From positions 1 through 48,721 of the forward strand of contig DATGXI010000006.1 in the NCBI GenBank assembly GCA_035299065.1: a stretch of 48,721 bases of DNA, written 5' to 3'. The notes under the pieces were generated by a model. The model did no database searches. It was not told the DNA's origin and saw nothing but the letters and a program-made list of their open reading frames with translations. This DNA comes from DASPJQ01 sp035299065 (GTDB lineage Bacteria; Bacteroidota; Bacteroidia; Flavobacteriales_D; UBA2798). Position 1 is the stretch's first letter; every line of letters begins with the position of its first letter. The position numbers were made by a program, and so were the translations under genes. This document shows, piece by piece, positions 33,516-41,439 of this stretch.

Positions 33516-33555
33516 TAACTTAGAACATTAACCCAATACAGAAAATTCATTAAAG

Positions 33556-35823
33556 ATGGCATTTGATATTGAAATGATCAAGGCAGTTTACAGCAAATTG
33601 CCTGCACGCGTTGAAGCCGCCCGTAAATTGGTGGGACGCCCCCTGACCCTAGCTGAAAAAATTCTTTACGCGCATTTACATGCCGATCAAAAGACTGAAA
33701 ATTTTACACGTGGTAAATCGTATGTTGATTTTGCTCCTGACCGCGTTGCCATGCAGGATGCTACAGCGCAAATGGCCTTGTTGCAGTTCATGCAATCAGG
33801 TCGTCCAAAAGTAGCAGTACCCTCAACCGTACATTGTGACCATTTAATTACCGCCAAGGAAGGTGCTGCAACCGATCTTGCCTTTGCCAATAAAGAAAGT
33901 AAAGAAGTATTTGATTTTTTAGGTTCTGTTTCGAATAAATACGGAATTGGATTCTGGAAACCGGGAGCTGGTATTATTCACCAGGTGGTTCTTGAAAATT
34001 ATGCATTCCCCGGTGGAATGATGATTGGTACCGATTCACACACCGTAAACGCAGGTGGACTTGGCATGATTGCCATTGGTGTAGGTGGTGCTGATGCTTG
34101 TGATGTAATGGCCGGCTTGCCATGGGAACTAAAAATGCCAAAATTAATTGGGGTTAAATTAACAGGTAAATTAAATGGCTGGACCGCACCTAAGGATGTA
34201 ATCTTAAAAGTTGCCGGTATACTTACTGTAAAAGGTGGTACCGATGCCATTGTTGAATATTTTGGTGAAGGCGCAACAAACATGAGTTGTACCGGTAAAG
34301 GAACCATTTGCAACATGGGTGCTGAAATTGGTGCAACCACCTCGACATTTGGTTATGACGATTCAATGGCACGTTATTTAAAAGCCACGGGCCGTGCTGA
34401 TGTTGCTGCTTTAGCTGACACGGTTAAAGAACATTTAACTGCTGATAAAGAAGTTTATGCTGATCCTGCTAAATATTTTGACCAGGTAATTGAAATCAAT
34501 TTATCAGAACTGGAACCGCATGTAAATGGTCCGTTCACGCCAGACCTGGCTACACCTATTTCAAAGTTAAAGGAAGAGGCTACTAAAAACGGTTGGCCGT
34601 TAACCATTTCAGTTGGCTTAATTGGTTCATGTACCAACTCATCGTATGAAGATATTTCACGTGCCGTTTCATTGGCAAAACAAGTGAAAGAAAAAGGACT
34701 TAAGGCAAAAGCAGAATATTGCATTAATCCTGGGTCAGAACAAATTCGCTATACAATTAAACGCGATGGTTTTTTAGATGTATTTGATTCCATTGGTGCC
34801 AAAGTATTTACCAATGCCTGCGGACCATGTATTGGAATGTGGGACAGGATGGGTGCCGAAAAGCAAGAGAAAAACACCATTATACATTCATTTAACCGCA
34901 ACTTTGCAAAACGTGCTGACGGTAATCCAAACACCTATGCATTTGTTGCATCGCCCGAGCTGGTAACAGCCATGGCCATTGCCGGTACACTTGAATTTAA
35001 CCCGCTTACCGACACCTTGACCAATGAAAAAGGTGAACAAGTAAAACTTGATCCGCCACATGGTGATGAATTACCTACAAAAGGATTTGCTGTTGAGGAC
35101 GCAGGCTACCAGGCACCAGCTGCTGACGGAAGCAAAGTAGAAGTACTGGTATCACCTACTTCTGACCGTTTGCAATTGCTTGATCCGTTCAGCGCCTGGG
35201 AAGGCATTGACTTAAAAGGATTAAAATTATTGATCAAGGCTAAAGGAAAATGTACCACTGACCACATCTCGATGGCCGGAAAATGGTTGAAATTCCGTGG
35301 TCACCTTGACAACATTTCAAATAATATGCTCATTGGTGCTGTGAATTATTTCAACGAAAAAACCGATAGCGTGAAAAACCAGTTAACCGGTAATTACGAA
35401 GGTGTACCACAAGTACAACGCCAGTATAAAGCCAAAGGGATTGGTTCAATTGTAGTGGGTGACGAAAACTACGGTGAAGGTTCATCGCGTGAACACGCAG
35501 CCATGGAGCCACGTCATTTAGGTGTACGTGCTGTATTGGTAAAATCATTTGCGCGTATTCATGAAACCAACCTTAAAAAACAAGGTATGCTTGGGTTGAC
35601 GTTTGCTGACAAGAACGATTACGAAAAGATTAAAGAAGACGATACCATTGATATTTTAGGTTTAACAAACTTTGCTCCCGGTGTTCAATTAACCATGGTA
35701 CTGCACCATGCTGATGGAACCAGTGAAGAGATTAAAGTAAACCACACCTACAATGCACAGCAAATTGAATGGTTTAAAGCCGGTGGTGCGTTAAATATAA
35801 TTCGTGCAAATGTGAAAGCTTAG
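33556..35823 (+). CDS. acn: Aconitate hydratase (mitochondrial-type)
   Basis: A 755-residue cytoplasmic enzyme that isomerises citrate to isocitrate via cis-aconitate with a [4Fe-4S] cluster. The three cluster cysteines are present at 359 ('GLIGSCTNSSYEDI'), 422 and 425 ('NACGPCIGMWDR'), with the same 63- and 3-residue spacing as mitochondrial aconitase. 'GTDSHTVNAGGLG', 'GSIVVGDENYGEGSSREHAA' (pattern) and 'AVLVKSFARIHETNLKKQG' are also standard. The length matches the mitochondrial-type class (about 750), not the longer AcnA. It is a single-gene unit with its own promoter and terminator. Citrate synthase is elsewhere in the window. Confidence 0.97.
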   Translation: MAFDIEMIKAVYSKLPARVEAARKLVGRPLTLAEKILYAHLHADQKTENFTRGKSYVDFAPDRVAMQDATAQMALLQFMQSGRPKVAVPSTVHCDHLITAKEGAATDLAFANKESKEVFDFLGSVSNKYGIGFWKPGAGIIHQVVLENYAFPGGMMIGTDSHTVNAGGLGMIAIGVGGADACDVMAGLPWELKMPKLIGVKLTGKLNGWTAPKDVILKVAGILTVKGGTDAIVEYFGEGATNMSCTGKGTICNMGAEIGATTSTFGYDDSMARYLKATGRADVAALADTVKEHLTADKEVYADPAKYFDQVIEINLSELEPHVNGPFTPDLATPISKLKEEATKNGWPLTISVGLIGSCTNSSYEDISRAVSLAKQVKEKGLKAKAEYCINPGSEQIRYTIKRDGFLDVFDSIGAKVFTNACGPCIGMWDRMGAEKQEKNTIIHSFNRNFAKRADGNPNTYAFVASPELVTAMAIAGTLEFNPLTDTLTNEKGEQVKLDPPHGDELPTKGFAVEDAGYQAPAADGSKVEVLVSPTSDRLQLLDPFSAWEGIDLKGLKLLIKAKGKCTTDHISMAGKWLKFRGHLDNISNNMLIGAVNYFNEKTDSVKNQLTGNYEGVPQVQRQYKAKGIGSIVVGDENYGEGSSREHAAMEPRHLGVRAVLVKSFARIHETNLKKQGMLGLTFADKNDYEKIKEDDTIDILGLTNFAPGVQLTMVLHHADGTSEEIKVNHTYNAQQIEWFKAGGALNIIRANVKA

Positions 35824-35851
35824 CGTATCCTGACAATTGACTTTTAAATCC

Positions 35852-35882
35852 AAAAAGCGTTCGTGAAAGCGAGCGCTTTTTT
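35852..35882 (+). terminator. Intrinsic terminator after aconitase
   Basis: Stem AAAAAGCG.TCG / CGA.CGCTTTTT with loop TGAAAG and a run of T residues on the plus strand, 28 bp past the stop. Confidence 0.85.
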
Positions 35883-35894
35883 ATGTTTTAACGA

Positions 35895-37241
35895 ATGATA
35901 AAATGGCTATCCATAGTATTATTTCCTGCGGCATATTTACACGCCCAAAACCTTGTGCCCAATTATAGCTTTGAAACAAACACAGCTTGCCCTAAACTTA
36001 CGGGGCATTTAATTTACGCAACTCCCTGGGAAGTGGTGAACGGGCAAACTCCCGATTATTATCACCCATGCGGACAACCAGGTTTATATTCATCGCCAAA
36101 CAACATGCTAAATTACGGTTACCAGGTGGCATCACATGGCAATTGTTATGCCGGCTTTAAAGCATGGGACAATGCAGCAGGCCCCTCCGCACGCGAATAC
36201 ATTGGCGTTAAGCTTGACACACCCATGATTGATTGCAGGGCGTACTGGATAAGTTTTAAGGTGTGCAGGGCTAATAAAAGCGCATGGGCAACCGATGATA
36301 TTGGGTTATTTATTTACGGATGGTCACCACCAGGAACGGGCGCATTAACCGGTTACAATCCTCAAATCATAAATAAACCGGGAAACATTATTTCTGACAC
36401 ATTAAACTGGGCAATCATTTCGGGAACATATATTGCTTCAGGCAATGAACAGTTTATTACCATAGGCAATTTCAAATCATATGATAGTACCACAGTTGTA
36501 GGATCAGGTTTGGGCGCTGCTTATTATTATGTTGATGAAGTAAGCGTTGAAGAATATACACCGCAATTTACACTTGGACCTGACATTGCCGTATGCGAAG
36601 GAACCCCGGTTGTTTTAGAAGTTGACCCTTTGTGGGATTTTGTTGGCTGGTCAACCGGTTCCATAGTTGACACTACACATGTAACCGTTTCGGGTGAATA
36701 CCACGCAATAGTTTATGAGGGCTTTTGTAATTTTCGCGATACCATACACGTAACGTTTGACCCATCGCCACAAACTGAAATTGGCAATGACACCACTTTA
36801 TGCGCAGGTGAAACATTGGTACTTACAGCCAATTCACCAGGTAATTACACGTGGAGTACCGGTGAAAACGCTTCATCTGTTTCCATAACTACTTCAGGCA
36901 ATTATTGGCTGCAAATTGATACGGGAGCATGTTCCATACGCGATGAATTAACAGTAAACTTTGCCGATTGCTTTTTTATGCCCGATATATTTTCACCCAA
37001 CAACGATGGAAAAAATGATGTGTTGTATATACGGGGAATGGAGGGACGCGAATTTTATTTTTCGGTATATGATCGCTGGGGACAAATGGTTTTTGAAAGC
37101 ACTTCATCAACCGTTGGGTGGGATGGTAATTTCAAAGGACAACCTCTGAGTGCTGGTGTTTACGTGTATTACCTTGTTTCTGTTTCACCTTTTACAGGTG
37201 AGTCCTATTCGTTAAAAGGCAACATTACCTTAACACGGTAA
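35895..37241 (+). CDS. Secreted protein with carbohydrate-binding-like module and CHU_C sorting domain
   Basis: A 448-residue protein: signal peptide (1-17, cut after 'YLHAQ'), a jelly-roll-like N-terminal module (18-220) opening 'NLVPNYSFETNTACP', which in Bacteroidota often precedes OmpA or CHU_C domains, two short Ig-like strands blocks ('AVCEGTPVVLEVDP', 'TLCAGETLVLTANSPGNYTW') and a type B T9SS domain (355-448, 'FMPDIFSPNNDGKNDVLYI', 'FSVYDRWGQMVFES', 'SAGVYVYYLVSV'). Probably a cell-surface or secreted sugar-binding protein. It lies 12 bp after the aconitase terminator run and converges with the DoxX gene, leaving an 11-bp gap. Confidence 0.82.
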   Translation: MIKWLSIVLFPAAYLHAQNLVPNYSFETNTACPKLTGHLIYATPWEVVNGQTPDYYHPCGQPGLYSSPNNMLNYGYQVASHGNCYAGFKAWDNAAGPSAREYIGVKLDTPMIDCRAYWISFKVCRANKSAWATDDIGLFIYGWSPPGTGALTGYNPQIINKPGNIISDTLNWAIISGTYIASGNEQFITIGNFKSYDSTTVVGSGLGAAYYYVDEVSVEEYTPQFTLGPDIAVCEGTPVVLEVDPLWDFVGWSTGSIVDTTHVTVSGEYHAIVYEGFCNFRDTIHVTFDPSPQTEIGNDTTLCAGETLVLTANSPGNYTWSTGENASSVSITTSGNYWLQIDTGACSIRDELTVNFADCFFMPDIFSPNNDGKNDVLYIRGMEGREFYFSVYDRWGQMVFESTSSTVGWDGNFKGQPLSAGVYVYYLVSVSPFTGESYSLKGNITLTR

Positions 37242-37252
37242 AATCATCCTGC

Positions 37253-37630
37253 TTAATTTTTCAGGGAGTTTATTTTTTTTGCATACAACCATGCCCACCA
37301 AATAAGCACCAGCTGTAAAGGCAAACGCACAAAAGCTGCCCACAATTGTGGATGGTCCTGCGCATACCAGTCAATGGCCATTTGAATATTGGCAGGAAAT
37401 ATAGCAATTAGCATAAAAATGATTAACCAGGCCCCTACCCTTCGTGTTTTTGGCGGAATGAGCAACAGCGCAAACCCTATTTCGCAAACACCACTTACGT
37501 ATACCATGGCCAGGTGGTATGGAATATACGGTGGCATTATTTTCAGATAAAACTGCGGGTTAATGAAATGATTTATTCCTGCAACAATGTACAGCACAAT
37601 CATTGTGTAAAAGGCATAGCGCTTTAGCAT
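37253..37630 (-). CDS. DoxX-like integral membrane protein
   Basis: A 125-residue protein with four predicted membrane helices (about 5-23, 44-62, 69-87 and 98-118). 'YIVAGINHFINPQFYLKIMP' and 'YVSGVCEIGFALLLIPPKTR' fit the DoxX/MauE-like family of quinone- or redox-associated membrane proteins; most are uncharacterised. The ATG directly abuts the stop of the upstream lipoprotein gene, so translation is probably coupled. The operon appears to be BNR cargo protein - lipoprotein - DoxX. Confidence 0.85.
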   Translation of the reverse strand: MLKRYAFYTMIVLYIVAGINHFINPQFYLKIMPPYIPYHLAMVYVSGVCEIGFALLLIPPKTRRVGAWLIIFMLIAIFPANIQMAIDWYAQDHPQLWAAFVRLPLQLVLIWWAWLYAKKINSLKN

Positions 37631-38206
37631 CTAAGGCCTCTTTTTCATGTCGGGATCGCAAGGGTCGCAATCAAAATGATATAAAAGATAAAAATTATTT
37701 TTACCTTCCTTTTTAACGCTAAACGTTCCATACTTTTTTTGGATGGCTATTTCGCAGGCCGGATTAATGCCTGCTATACGTTTATCAATATCGGTGGTGA
37801 GACCGAATTCCCATAATCCCTCTTTCAGGTTTACTGACGATTTTCCCTGTTTGTCCAGTTTAATAACCTTCCTGGTATCTGCATTTCGAATGGTGCCCTT
37901 TACATGCAATGTAATGCTGGTATTTTTCAGGGCATGGTGTTTGGCAAGTTCATCAAGCAGTTCTTTTGGCGGTACTGCTCCACCACAGTAAGAGGTATTG
38001 TAAACAGCTGTTATGGTACATAATTCGCCCTGGTCTTTTACTACCGAATCGGCTTGTGTTACCGTTTCATGTACCGTATCTTTCAACACGACCACACCGT
38101 CAGCCTTGTTTGCCAATGAGTCAGCAGGTATACTCCCGGTTACTTCGTTTTTTTCGCTGCAGGAAACACACACCCATAAAAAAATAAATACAAACACCTG
38201 TTTCAT
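37631..38206 (-). CDS. Small lipoprotein of unknown function
   Basis: A 191-residue SPII lipoprotein from the start 'MKQVFVFIFLWVCVSCSEKN' (Cys16); a longer frame upstream overlaps the preceding gene and lacks a signal. After a linker rich in Ser, Asp and Lys comes a beta-rich domain: 'GELCTITAVYNTSYCGGAVP', 'ITLHVKGTIRNADTRKVIKL', 'LKEGLWEFGLTTDI' and a Cys-containing tail 'YHFDCDPCDPDMKKRP'. The start is 1 bp after the stop of the BNR cargo gene and the stop abuts the DoxX start, so all three are likely one message. The repeated cysteines suggest disulphides in the periplasm. No family recognised. Confidence 0.72.
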   Translation of the reverse strand: MKQVFVFIFLWVCVSCSEKNEVTGSIPADSLANKADGVVVLKDTVHETVTQADSVVKDQGELCTITAVYNTSYCGGAVPPKELLDELAKHHALKNTSITLHVKGTIRNADTRKVIKLDKQGKSSVNLKEGLWEFGLTTDIDKRIAGINPACEIAIQKKYGTFSVKKEGKNNFYLLYHFDCDPCDPDMKKRP

Positions 38207-38207
38207 A

Positions 38208-40703
38208 CTAACGCTGTACAAGCAGTTTAGTGGTTCGTTCACCCATTTTTGCGATATACATTCCAACCGGTATTTTTGAAATATCAATGGTATTATTTCC
38301 ACCACTTAATTTATAATCGGCTACCTTCTCTCCTACCTGGTTGTATAAAAAAAACGTTGAATTAGCCTGTGCATTTAAAATTGTCATGCTTTCATTTGCG
38401 GGATTGGGGTAAACTGAAAGTTGATTGTTGTTTTCAAATTCAGGTGTTCCGCTTCCTGTAATGTTACCCATTTTCATTCCATTGCCAAAGCTGGTAACCC
38501 ACATTTCAGTATTATCATTCGGATTGAAAAATATACGTTCAGGTTGTTTAAACGGGTAATTGGTAACGGCACTAAATGTTGGGGTACCAGCATTGATGTT
38601 ACTGCTCATCCACATTCCCTGGAACTCGGTTGTGATAAATACTTCATTGGCATTGGTTGGATTAAACGTTAAGGATGTAACGCGGTCAAGTGTTGTACCG
38701 GTTAATTTGGTCCAGTTAATGCCGCGGTCGGTTGTTTTGTAAATACCACCTAACCCATTTGGTGGTCCACCCCAACCACTGAACACACATACGTACCAAG
38801 TGTTTTGTGTTGGATCATTCGGATCAACAATTACGTCTTTTGTCCAATACTCCATTCCCGGATCTGAAAGATCGGTCCATGCACCACTGGTTGGGTTGTA
38901 TGTATAAACCCCCGAACTTGCGGTAAACGTACCTGATGCGTTGCGCCTGCCTGAATAGGTTGCTACCAATGTTCCGTCATCCAACACTTTTAAACAGGCC
39001 GGATGACCTTCAGTACGCGGTGGATTTCCAAGCCAGGTCCAGGTTGATGTGGCCAGGTTATTCAAATCGTTACAACGGTAAACACCACCCTGCAAACCGG
39101 CACCTGCGTGATTAATAATACTTGCGTAAGCGCGGTTAGCGTTAGTCGGGTCAAGCTCCAGCCAAAAAACCGGATGCCCTGCATACATTAACTGGGTCCA
39201 TGTTGCAGCATTGTCAGTTGAATATAAAATACGGCCTGCCCCATCTGTAGCATCCAGAATAGCATCGGTCAAACGTGTACTTTGGTACATGTCATGAATG
39301 GCCGATGTTCCCATGTAAAGGGTACCGGACGCATCTTCAACAATACGATACGATGAATTGGCTGTGTTACCTGTGTAGTTAAACGACCACGTATCGCCAC
39401 CGTCAGTTGAACGGCAACCGCGTATATCAGAATAACAGGCCCACATGTTGCTTGCATCGCTCCAATGCACCTGCCAGCATGTTGTGTTTTCAATTCCTAT
39501 TGAGTGGTAATTATCGCCCTGAGGGGTTGACGTGTTTATGGCGTGCTGATCGGCCACATCAACATAGGCCTGGTGCCAGTTTGCGCCACCGTCACTTGTA
39601 TAATGCGGGAAACCAAAATCGCCAACCAATACATAGTTTGCATCTGTTGCACAAACACTCATGCCAAACAAACATTCGCCATAACCCCAGCCACGGTCGC
39701 CACCATCTCCACTCCAACCCGTAAAAATATTCTGGTTGTTGGTGGTTTGAAATGTATTTGTCCAGCTTGTTCCGGCATTGGTTGTTTTATAAATGGCGGG
39801 TTCACCAGCATTGTTGCTTCCTCCCAAATAAACGGTGTTAATATTGTTTTCCGCCATTCCTACAAACATGGGGAAATCAACACCTACTGTTAATCCTCCC
39901 AATTTACTCACCCAATTTGTACTTCCGTAATCGCATGAATAAACACCTGTCATAAAATCCCAATAGTCCGACCCCTGTAAACCTACATATACATCGGCTG
40001 CGTCACCCGTAAGGCAAAAGAAACGTGTTGTACCGCCTGATTTGCCAGCAGCAAAACTCCAAATCGCATCGGTTGATGGTATTCCGGATATAGTGACCAT
40101 GTTCCAGGTAGTTCCTCCATTGGTTGAAACCAGCACACCTTCATTTGTTCCCAAATAAATATTCAATCCATCAAAAAATGCACCACCCACTACACAACCG
40201 TTTCCGGTACCATCGGTATGAATGCTTGTAAAACTGGATCCGCCATTGGATGAAAAATAAACTTCGCCATAATATGCAATTACAACACGGTTTGAATTGT
40301 TGTAATCAACATACATGTAATAGGTGTCCTCACTGGGGTCAGGATTCCCCGCAAGGGTGGTCCATGTTACTCCATTGTCGGTACTTTTTACCGGGGTTCC
40401 AATATCATTTATATAACTAATGCTATACAACAGGCCTGTGGTTGATGTAAAGCACACTTTGGAATTATGCCCGCCTAAAAACTGGTTAAAATCAACCTGG
40501 TTATAACTTGCACCCAAATTGGTGGAGTGAAACAGTTCACTCATATCACAAGCTATATAATATTCATTTGGGTTTGCAGGATTTATGCTAGGCGAAAACA
40601 AAGCTCCGCCACCACCAACACCACGGGCGGCAAACGAAATGGGTTGTGCCAATGCAGTACTTGCATTTAACAGGATAAACGTTGCGTAAATTATTTTTTT
40701 CAT
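38208..40703 (-). CDS. Secreted BNR/Asp-box repeat protein with type A T9SS sorting domain
   Basis: About 831 residues from the chosen start 'MKKIIYATFILLNASTALAQ', a standard signal peptide; an upstream ATG would add 39 unlikely residues. The body holds many Asp-box/BNR turns of the form S-x-D/N-x-G-x-T/S-W: 'STNGGTTWNMV', 'TTNAGTSWTNT', 'STDGGDTWSFN', 'STDNAATWTQL', 'TTDRGINWTKL'. These build beta-propellers found in sialidases, GH74 xyloglucanases and sortilin-like proteins; catalytic residues cannot be assigned by eye. The last 75 residues are a type A sorting domain ('VYPNPANESMTI', 'VGMYIAKMGERTTKLLVQR'). First gene of a likely operon with the lipoprotein and DoxX genes. Confidence 0.85.
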   Translation of the reverse strand: MKKIIYATFILLNASTALAQPISFAARGVGGGGALFSPSINPANPNEYYIACDMSELFHSTNLGASYNQVDFNQFLGGHNSKVCFTSTTGLLYSISYINDIGTPVKSTDNGVTWTTLAGNPDPSEDTYYMYVDYNNSNRVVIAYYGEVYFSSNGGSSFTSIHTDGTGNGCVVGGAFFDGLNIYLGTNEGVLVSTNGGTTWNMVTISGIPSTDAIWSFAAGKSGGTTRFFCLTGDAADVYVGLQGSDYWDFMTGVYSCDYGSTNWVSKLGGLTVGVDFPMFVGMAENNINTVYLGGSNNAGEPAIYKTTNAGTSWTNTFQTTNNQNIFTGWSGDGGDRGWGYGECLFGMSVCATDANYVLVGDFGFPHYTSDGGANWHQAYVDVADQHAINTSTPQGDNYHSIGIENTTCWQVHWSDASNMWACYSDIRGCRSTDGGDTWSFNYTGNTANSSYRIVEDASGTLYMGTSAIHDMYQSTRLTDAILDATDGAGRILYSTDNAATWTQLMYAGHPVFWLELDPTNANRAYASIINHAGAGLQGGVYRCNDLNNLATSTWTWLGNPPRTEGHPACLKVLDDGTLVATYSGRRNASGTFTASSGVYTYNPTSGAWTDLSDPGMEYWTKDVIVDPNDPTQNTWYVCVFSGWGGPPNGLGGIYKTTDRGINWTKLTGTTLDRVTSLTFNPTNANEVFITTEFQGMWMSSNINAGTPTFSAVTNYPFKQPERIFFNPNDNTEMWVTSFGNGMKMGNITGSGTPEFENNNQLSVYPNPANESMTILNAQANSTFFLYNQVGEKVADYKLSGGNNTIDISKIPVGMYIAKMGERTTKLLVQR

Positions 40704-40844
40704 AACAATGAGGTTCCGGTTTACTATGAAGATACTTATTTTTAATGGATGTTTAGGACAAAAATACGCTTTGTAACGAGTTGAAAATAAATCGATTGCT
40801 GAATGGCATAGAAACTGCAATACCTTGGTTATAAAACAAAAATT

Positions 40845-41132
40845 ATGAATGCGATTAAGTCCATATTAAGCCTTGTGTGTTTGTTTGGTGTTTTGAGTTT
40901 AAATGCTCAGGATAAAACCACAGCACCTACATCAACGTCAAAAACAAAAATGACGAAAATAAAAGTGAACAAGCAAGCGACAACGCTGAATAAAACACAA
41001 ACCAAAACGGAGAAGCAGGCAGAAGCAAAAAAGGAAGTTAATCCAGCTCCTGCAAAAGATAAAAAAGATGCTCCAACCGGGCAAACGAAAATGAAGTCAA
41101 TTAATCGTCCGGTTAAGGTTACAAAGAAGTAA
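40845..41132 (+). CDS. Small exported Lys/Thr-rich protein
   Basis: A 95-residue protein with a signal peptide ('LSLVCLFGVLSLNAQ') and a mature part of about 73 residues that is almost entirely Lys, Thr, Ala, Gln and Pro, strongly basic and probably disordered ('TSTSKTKMTKIKVNKQATT', 'KKEVNPAPAKDKKDAP'). It is divergent from the BNR cargo gene. No family recognised. Such basic, disordered exported proteins may bind anionic envelope polymers or DNA, but this is a guess from composition. A terminator follows the stop, which supports it as a real gene. Confidence 0.68.
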   Translation: MNAIKSILSLVCLFGVLSLNAQDKTTAPTSTSKTKMTKIKVNKQATTLNKTQTKTEKQAEAKKEVNPAPAKDKKDAPTGQTKMKSINRPVKVTKK

Positions 41133-41140
41133 GCGTTGTA

Positions 41141-41179
41141 ATAACAGCGTTTTTGAAACACTGTTATCCGGCATTTTTT
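41141..41179 (+). terminator. Terminator after the Lys/Thr-rich protein gene
   Basis: Inverted repeat ATAACAG / CTGTTAT (41141-41147, 41161-41167) with a 13-nt loop, then six T residues at 41174-41179. Confidence 0.55.
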
Positions 41180-41265
41180 GATTTACACGAACATAAATCA
41201 AAACGTGCTTTTACACTTTGTTGAAAATATTTTGTTGAACTAAATTTATTGTTATTTTGAATAGC

Positions 41266-41330
41266 ACAGCGCACATTGCAGGGAGATGATGCCAACTAAA
41301 AAGCCCGATCGAAAGAGAGGGCTTTTTTTA
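41266..41330 (+). ncRNA. Candidate short RNA ending in a strong terminator
   Basis: Between two genes, an intrinsic terminator (AAAAAGCCC / GGGCTTTTT, 41298-41306 and 41319-41327, then T residues) has no gene in front of it: the preceding gene already has its own terminator. A TTTG (41231) and a TTATTTTG (41252) spaced by 17 bp could be a promoter, giving a transcript of about 65 nt. A start codon in it has no convincing frame. It may instead be a second terminator for the upstream gene. Confidence 0.4.
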
Positions 41331-41439
41331 TTTCAGCAAACTCAAAACCCTTGTTATCAAGCGCATTCCAGTCATTAAGACACTTCGTATTTTTTTTCCT
41401 GTTCACTAAAACTTTTAGCTACATTAGCATAAGCGCATT

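Noticed and set aside
40704..40820. 39-residue N-terminal extension of the BNR protein
   Set aside because: It precedes a normal signal peptide and covers the divergent promoter region, so it is probably untranslated.
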